DNA from: JBARKJ01 sp049801375
Lineage (GTDB): Bacteria > Nitrospirota > JACRHJ01
NCBI GenBank assembly: GCA_049801375.1
Contig: JBARKJ010000076.1
Location: 1 to 18,676, forward strand
Length of the DNA stretch: 18,676 nucleotides
Direction: 5' to 3'
The notes beneath the pieces were generated by a model. The model made no database searches. It had not been told where the DNA came from and was given only the letters and a program-made list of their open reading frames with translations. This document shows, one piece after another, positions 15,335-18,676 of the stretch. Every line of letters begins with the position of its first letter. Within the stretch, counting starts at the first letter, position 1. The translations under genes and the position numbers were made by a program.

Positions 15335-15850
15335 ATGGAAAAAAGATTCTGCTGGCTGAGCCCGAAGCTCGAAGTGCGGGAGACCCCCCACTGCGGGAAG
15401 GGGAATTTTGCCGTTCGGGATATAGACAAGGGAGAGCTGCTGATGATACACGGCGGCTGGATCCTGACCCGCGCGGAGGAAACCGCGCTGCCGGAGCCAT
15501 ATAACGACTACGGCCTGCCAATCACCGAAGACCTGGTCCTGTATTCCCAGGAAGACGACACGTTCATCAACCACTCATGCGACCCGAATGCCGGGTATAA
15601 GGGGCAGATATTCCTGGTGGCTATGCGCGATATCGACGCGGGCGAGGAGATAAGCATAGACTACGCGACGATATTGCACGCGTCCGAAGGCGTGAAGCCG
15701 TACAGGCTTAAATGCTTCTGCGGCTCGGAAAGCTGCCGGGACGTGATTACCGACGAAGACTGGAAGCTCCCGGAGCTTCAGAGGAAATACGACGGCTATT
15801 TCCAGCTTTTCCTTCAGGAGAAGCTGGATGCCCTTAAGGTAATGAAATAA
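15335..15850 (+). CDS. SET-domain protein, putative lysine methyltransferase
   Basis: SET proteins transfer a methyl group from S-adenosylmethionine to protein lysines. The 171-residue product is almost only a SET domain: a cofactor-loop GKGNFAVRDIDKGE near the start, the core NHSCDPNAGY (N79-C82), GEEISIDYATI (about 106-116) with the catalytic tyrosine region, and a post-SET zinc-type motif C127-F-C-x4-C (CFCGSESC). Key family residues appear intact. I choose ATG 15335; the open frame reaches TTG 15278, but that codon lies in the T-run of the terminator. No ribosome site precedes ATG 15335. The natural substrate is unknown. Its stop is 1 nt from the convergent typA stop. Confidence 0.88.
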   Translation: MEKRFCWLSPKLEVRETPHCGKGNFAVRDIDKGELLMIHGGWILTRAEETALPEPYNDYGLPITEDLVLYSQEDDTFINHSCDPNAGYKGQIFLVAMRDIDAGEEISIDYATILHASEGVKPYRLKCFCGSESCRDVITDEDWKLPELQRKYDGYFQLFLQEKLDALKVMK

Positions 15851-15851
15851 T

Positions 15852-17654
15852 TTAGAATCTCGCCAGTATCTTCTTGTCCACTTTTTTCTTCCTAAGGCGT
15901 ATCGAGACAGGCGTAATCTCTACCAGTTCGTCCTCCCGAAGGAATTCCAACGCCTGCTCAAGGCTCATCTTGCGGGGCGGCACAAGCCGGAGGGCGTCGT
16001 CGGAGCCGGAAGCGCGCATATTAGTGAGCTTCTTCTCCTTCGTGACGTTCACGCCCATGTCGTCTTCTCTCGCGTTCTCGCCTATTATCATGCCCTCGTA
16101 GACTTCCAGGCCAGGCTCGATGAATATCTCGCCCCGGGGCTGGAGGTTGAATATCGCGTAGCCGGTTGCCTTGCCGCGCCTGTCCGCTATAAGCGCGCCC
16201 GTGGAGCGTCCGGAGATCTCGCCGGACCACGGCCTGTACCCGATGAAGAGCGTGTTCATTATGCCGGTGCCGCGGGTGTCGGAGAGGAAAGACGAACGGA
16301 AGCCGATTAAGCCCCTGGATGGTATCTCGAACTCCATCCGCACCCGGCCCGTGCCGTGGTTCACCATTTTCATCATCTTGCCTCTTCGCACTCCAAGCTT
16401 CTGCGTCACCACGCCGATATGTTCCTCCGGCGCGTCCACCAGCAGGAGCTCGTAAGGCTCAGAGCGCACGCCGTCGATCTTTTTTTCTATTATCTCAGGC
16501 CTTGACACGGCCAGTTCGAACCCCTCGCGCCTCATGGTCTCGATGAGTATCGCCAACTGAAGCTCTCCGCGCCCGGACACCTTGAAGGTATCCGTGGTGT
16601 CCGTCGGCTCGATGCGGACGCTGACGTTGTAGAGTATTTCTTTTTCCAGCCGCTCCTTGATGTTCCTGCTCGTGATAAACTTGCCTTCTCTGCCCGCAAA
16701 CGGAGAGTTATTCACGCAGAAGTTCATGGAAAGAGTCGGCTCGTCCACCGTGATGGGCGGCATAGCCTTGGGGTTTTCAAGGTTTGAAACGGTTTCGCCG
16801 ATGGTGAAGTCTTCGAGACCGGCAATGGCCGCGATGTCCCCGGCGTAAGCCTCGTCCACTTCCGACCTTGAAAGGCCGTTGTAGGTATAGAGTGCGGTAA
16901 TCTTACCGGTCTGGACGGAGCCGTCCAGCTTGCAAAGCGATACCTGCTCGCCTTTTTTTATCGTCCCGGAGAATATCCTGCCGATGCCCAGGCGGCCGAC
17001 GTAATCGGAGTAGTCTATCGAAGCGACCTGCAACTGAAGTGTGCCGTTGAAATCTACCGCGGGCGGGGGTATGGTTTTGATTATCTCATCGAATAGCGGC
17101 CTTAAATCCTCTCCCTCGCCGTCCGGCGAGGTCTTTGCGATCCCGGTCTTGGCGTTCGTATAGAGCACCGGGAACTCCAACTGTTCTTCAGATGCATCCA
17201 AATCTATAAAAAGATCGTATACCTCGTTGAGGACCTCCTGGATGCGGGAGTCCGGCCGGTCTATCTTGTTTATCACCACGATGGGGGACAGCCTGCATTC
17301 AAGCGCCTTCTTAAGGACGAACCTTGTCTGAGGGAGCGGCCCTTCGGAGGCGTCCACGAGGAGCATCACGCCGTCCACCATTTTCAGGGTCCGTTCCACC
17401 TCGCCGCCGAAATCGGTATGCCCGGGAGTATCGACGATGTTTATCTTTATCCCGTTATAATGGACGGCGGTGTTTTTGGCCATTATGGTGATGCCCTTCT
17501 CGCGCTCCAGGTCCATGCTGTCCATCACGCGCACCGCCACGGACTGGTTATCCCTGAAAGTACCGCTCTGCCAGAGCATCGCGTCCACGAGGGTCGTTTT
17601 CCCGTGGTCGACGTGGGCGATTATTGCGATATTTCTTATCTCTTCTGATTTCAT
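15852..17654 (-). CDS. typA: Ribosome-associated GTPase TypA/BipA
   Basis: TypA is a translational GTPase of the EF-G family that binds 70S ribosomes and aids 50S assembly and stress or cold adaptation. The 600-residue product has normal length and intact G motifs: G1 AHVDHGKT (13-20), G2 EKGITI with T56, G3 DTPGH (75-79), G4 NKID (129-132) and G5 NAKTG. EF-G-like domains II, III and V follow, with SRPEIIEKKIDGVRSEPYE and GRVRMEFEIPSRGLIGFR, and the BipA-specific C-terminal domain closes the protein. The start ATG at 17654 follows a T-run after a hairpin and has no clear ribosome-binding site. A consensus promoter lies about 115 nt upstream, so the leader may regulate expression. Confidence 0.97.
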   Translation of the reverse strand: MKSEEIRNIAIIAHVDHGKTTLVDAMLWQSGTFRDNQSVAVRVMDSMDLEREKGITIMAKNTAVHYNGIKINIVDTPGHTDFGGEVERTLKMVDGVMLLVDASEGPLPQTRFVLKKALECRLSPIVVINKIDRPDSRIQEVLNEVYDLFIDLDASEEQLEFPVLYTNAKTGIAKTSPDGEGEDLRPLFDEIIKTIPPPAVDFNGTLQLQVASIDYSDYVGRLGIGRIFSGTIKKGEQVSLCKLDGSVQTGKITALYTYNGLSRSEVDEAYAGDIAAIAGLEDFTIGETVSNLENPKAMPPITVDEPTLSMNFCVNNSPFAGREGKFITSRNIKERLEKEILYNVSVRIEPTDTTDTFKVSGRGELQLAILIETMRREGFELAVSRPEIIEKKIDGVRSEPYELLLVDAPEEHIGVVTQKLGVRRGKMMKMVNHGTGRVRMEFEIPSRGLIGFRSSFLSDTRGTGIMNTLFIGYRPWSGEISGRSTGALIADRRGKATGYAIFNLQPRGEIFIEPGLEVYEGMIIGENAREDDMGVNVTKEKKLTNMRASGSDDALRLVPPRKMSLEQALEFLREDELVEITPVSIRLRKKKVDKKILARF

Positions 17655-17658
17655 AATT

Positions 17659-17701
17659 AAAAAAGCCTTTCCCGGTCCATCAAGGAAAGGCGCTTCCTTT
17701 C
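17659..17701 (-). terminator. Terminator-like hairpin with competing stem in the typA leader
   Basis: On the minus strand GCCTTTCC (17691-17684) pairs with GGAAAGGC (17672-17665) in a perfect 8-bp stem with an 11-nt loop, followed by six T residues (17664-17659), only 4 nt before the typA ATG. The 5' arm can instead pair with GAAAGG (17701-17696) through its CCTTTC (17690-17685). The two structures exclude each other, the layout of an attenuator. Further upstream the segments 17711-17721 and 17729-17737 form another stem with a 2-nt bulge. Confidence 0.5.
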
Positions 17702-17739
17702 TTTAATTTTGCCCTGCTCTTTAAGTTTAAGAGGGGCAT
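17680..17739 (-). other. Possible short leader ORF before typA
   Basis: An ATG (17739-17737) opens a 19-codon frame rich in lysine and leucine that ends at TGA (17682-17680) in the loop of the terminator-like hairpin. A ribosome finishing here would cover the 5' arm of that hairpin. No ribosome-binding site is seen upstream, so coding is doubtful. Confidence 0.2.
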
Positions 17740-17747
17740 GGGGAGTT

Positions 17748-17779
17748 ATGAAAAATTGCCTGTTTCGGAGGTTTTTCAT
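17748..17779. repeat. Inverted repeat overlapping the typA -10 region
   Basis: ATGAAAAA (17748-17755) and TTTTTCAT (17772-17779) form a perfect 8-bp inverted repeat with a 16-bp spacer, extendable imperfectly inward. The right arm touches the -10 hexamer (17783-17778) and the transcription start region of typA, so it could be an operator. Confidence 0.4.
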
Positions 17780-17806
17780 TATATTCTCGTGCGGTTGCTT
17801 TGTCAA
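17778..17806 (-). promoter_or_regulatory. Consensus sigma-70 promoter of typA
   Basis: On the minus strand TTGACA (17806-17801) and TATAAT (17783-17778) are separated by 17 bp; both hexamers are perfect. The expected start is about 17771, giving a leader of about 117 nt. Confidence 0.8.
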
Positions 17807-17831
17807 TCAAAAATAAGTCCCAGTACATAAT

Positions 17832-17860
17832 TTGACAAAATAACGAACTCATATTAGATT
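17832..17860 (+). promoter_or_regulatory. Probable promoter of the DUF1566 gene
   Basis: TTGACA (17832-17837) and TAGATT (17855-17860) are separated by 17 bp; the -35 is perfect and the -10 matches at four of six positions. It is divergent from the typA promoter, with 25 bp between the two -35 boxes. The predicted leader is about 110 nt, and I see no gene or known RNA in it. Confidence 0.5.
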
Positions 17861-17975
17861 TAAATCAATATCTTTAGAAAAGTTTATGTACATCCTCGCA
17901 ATAAGAATCATCTGAAGCATTCCGCTTAAAATAGTATCCCCCGAAAAACATCCGAACCCGTTCGAGGTGACACCC

Positions 17976-18676
17976 ATGTCCGGCTACCTGCGCTTTTTCC
18001 CCGCATTTATCCTTTTTGTTTCAATATTTATTACGCCCTCTTTCGCTGGAGAGGTGTCTATCCCCCAGACCGGGCAGACGACTATTTACGGCGCCGGAGA
18101 CGACGGAACCATTCAGGCGGGCCTCCCATGGCCCTCCCACAGGTTCACGGATAACGGCGACGGCACGCTTACTGACAACTTGACGGGGCTCATGTGGATG
18201 AAGGACGCAGACTGCATCTACACCAGCAGATACGTTAGCGGATACACTCCTCCAGTTCTTCAGGACTGGCAGGACGCCTTCAATTTCGTGGATAAGCTTA
18301 ATAGCGGCGCGTTCAACAACATGTCTGGCTATAACGCTCAGTATACCGATTGGCGGGTCCCCAACGTAAACGAAATGGAAAGCCTCATCAAGGCGGACTC
18401 GCCGCAGTATACCTGGCTGAACGATGCCGGTTTCGCCAACTTCCAGCAAGGCAACGCCTATTACACGTCCACCACCTTCGTGGGGGATACCACGGAAGCA
18501 TGGGTCATAAGAATGAACTGCGGGCAGATATTCCTTATCGGTAAAGGAGACACCTCGATGTATGTGGAGCCGGTGCGCGGGATCTCCAACGGGCCTGCCC
18601 AGGTATGGCAGACAGGGCAGACCCAGGTCTATAATCCAGGGGACGACGGGTATAACGCACCGCACGGCTACGACGC
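17976..18676 (+). CDS. DUF1566 (Lcl) repeat secreted protein, 3' end outside window
   Basis: The frame is open from ATG 17976 to the window edge (233 complete codons) and the gene is partial. A Sec signal peptide (about 1-24, hydrophobic core FFPAFILFVSIFI, cleavage near SFA) leads into a DUF1566/Lcl domain (about 57-205) with FTDNGDGTLTDNLTGLMWMKDA, TDWRVPNVNEMESLI, a YYTSTTF segment and YVEPVRG. A short pattern TGQTxxYxxGDDG occurs at about 32-44 and again at about 214-226, which suggests that a second repeat begins at the edge. DUF1566 proteins are secreted or surface-attached, often in large multi-repeat families, with no defined enzymatic role. The ribosome site GAGGTG (17964-17969) is 6 nt from the ATG. 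Confidence 0.88.
   Translation, partial: MSGYLRFFPAFILFVSIFITPSFAGEVSIPQTGQTTIYGAGDDGTIQAGLPWPSHRFTDNGDGTLTDNLTGLMWMKDADCIYTSRYVSGYTPPVLQDWQDAFNFVDKLNSGAFNNMSGYNAQYTDWRVPNVNEMESLIKADSPQYTWLNDAGFANFQQGNAYYTSTTFVGDTTEAWVIRMNCGQIFLIGKGDTSMYVEPVRGISNGPAQVWQTGQTQVYNPGDDGYNAPHGYD

Noticed and set aside
18021..18665. A 214-codon open frame on the minus strand at the right edge
   Set aside because: The plus strand encodes a signal peptide and a clear DUF1566 domain over the same bases.
1..18676. CRISPR arrays, tRNA or rRNA genes, insertion sequences
   Set aside because: No regularly spaced direct repeats, no tRNA or rRNA signatures and no transposase-like frames were seen.

Overview
The window comes from a diderm (Gram-negative type) hopanoid-producing bacterium. 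The evidence is an LPS-export permease pair (LptF/LptG), an Mla/MCE lipid-transport set with a TolC-like outer-membrane channel, and a hopanoid block (HpnH, squalene-hopene cyclase, HpnG). The DNA is fairly GC-rich with many ATA isoleucine codons and several GTG/TTG starts. That mix, plus a multi-repeat DUF1566 surface protein, fits Deltaproteobacteria-, Nitrospirota- or Nitrospinota-like lineages, but the phylum cannot be fixed from this sequence.

Layout. Positions 1-1510 (+) hold small housekeeping or stress genes: a DoxX-family membrane protein, a YbaK-type aminoacyl-tRNA deacylase domain protein and a universal stress protein. Positions 1593-5760 (-) hold lptF, lptG (4-nt overlap) and then a two-PAS sensor histidine kinase. 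From 5863 (+) a long, tightly packed cluster runs mlaE-mlaF-mlaD-tolC-like-mlaC(HpnM-like)-B12/radical-SAM remnant-hpnH. It continues after a separate consensus promoter with shc and hpnG to 14779. A small DUF4242-like gene with its own promoter and terminator follows, then a bacterial SET-domain protein gene. typA/bipA (-) converges on the SET gene with 1 nt between stop codons. At the right edge a DUF1566 secreted protein (+) starts divergently from typA and runs off the window.

How the genes fit together. Shc makes the hopene skeleton, HpnH adds 5'-deoxyadenosine to it, and HpnG removes adenine to give the ribosylhopane precursor of extended hopanoids. The co-located MlaF/E/D, TolC-like and MlaC proteins have every layer needed to move a lipid between the inner membrane and the cell surface. 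The simplest inference is a hopanoid trafficking machine encoded with hopanoid synthesis, next to a divergent lptFG operon that also builds the outer membrane.

The most unusual points are: (1) the Mla-TolC-hopanoid gene union; (2) a B12/radical-SAM gene that has lost its iron-sulfur-cluster segment and is frameshifted at the junction; (3) a consensus promoter embedded in the 3' end of hpnH that gives shc its own start; (4) a typA leader with a terminator-like hairpin ending 4 nt before the start codon and a competing alternative hairpin; (5) apparently leaderless promoters for the divergent lptF and mlaE operons. Promoters and hairpins were found by eye against sigma-70 consensus and by base pairing; none has been tested by computation.
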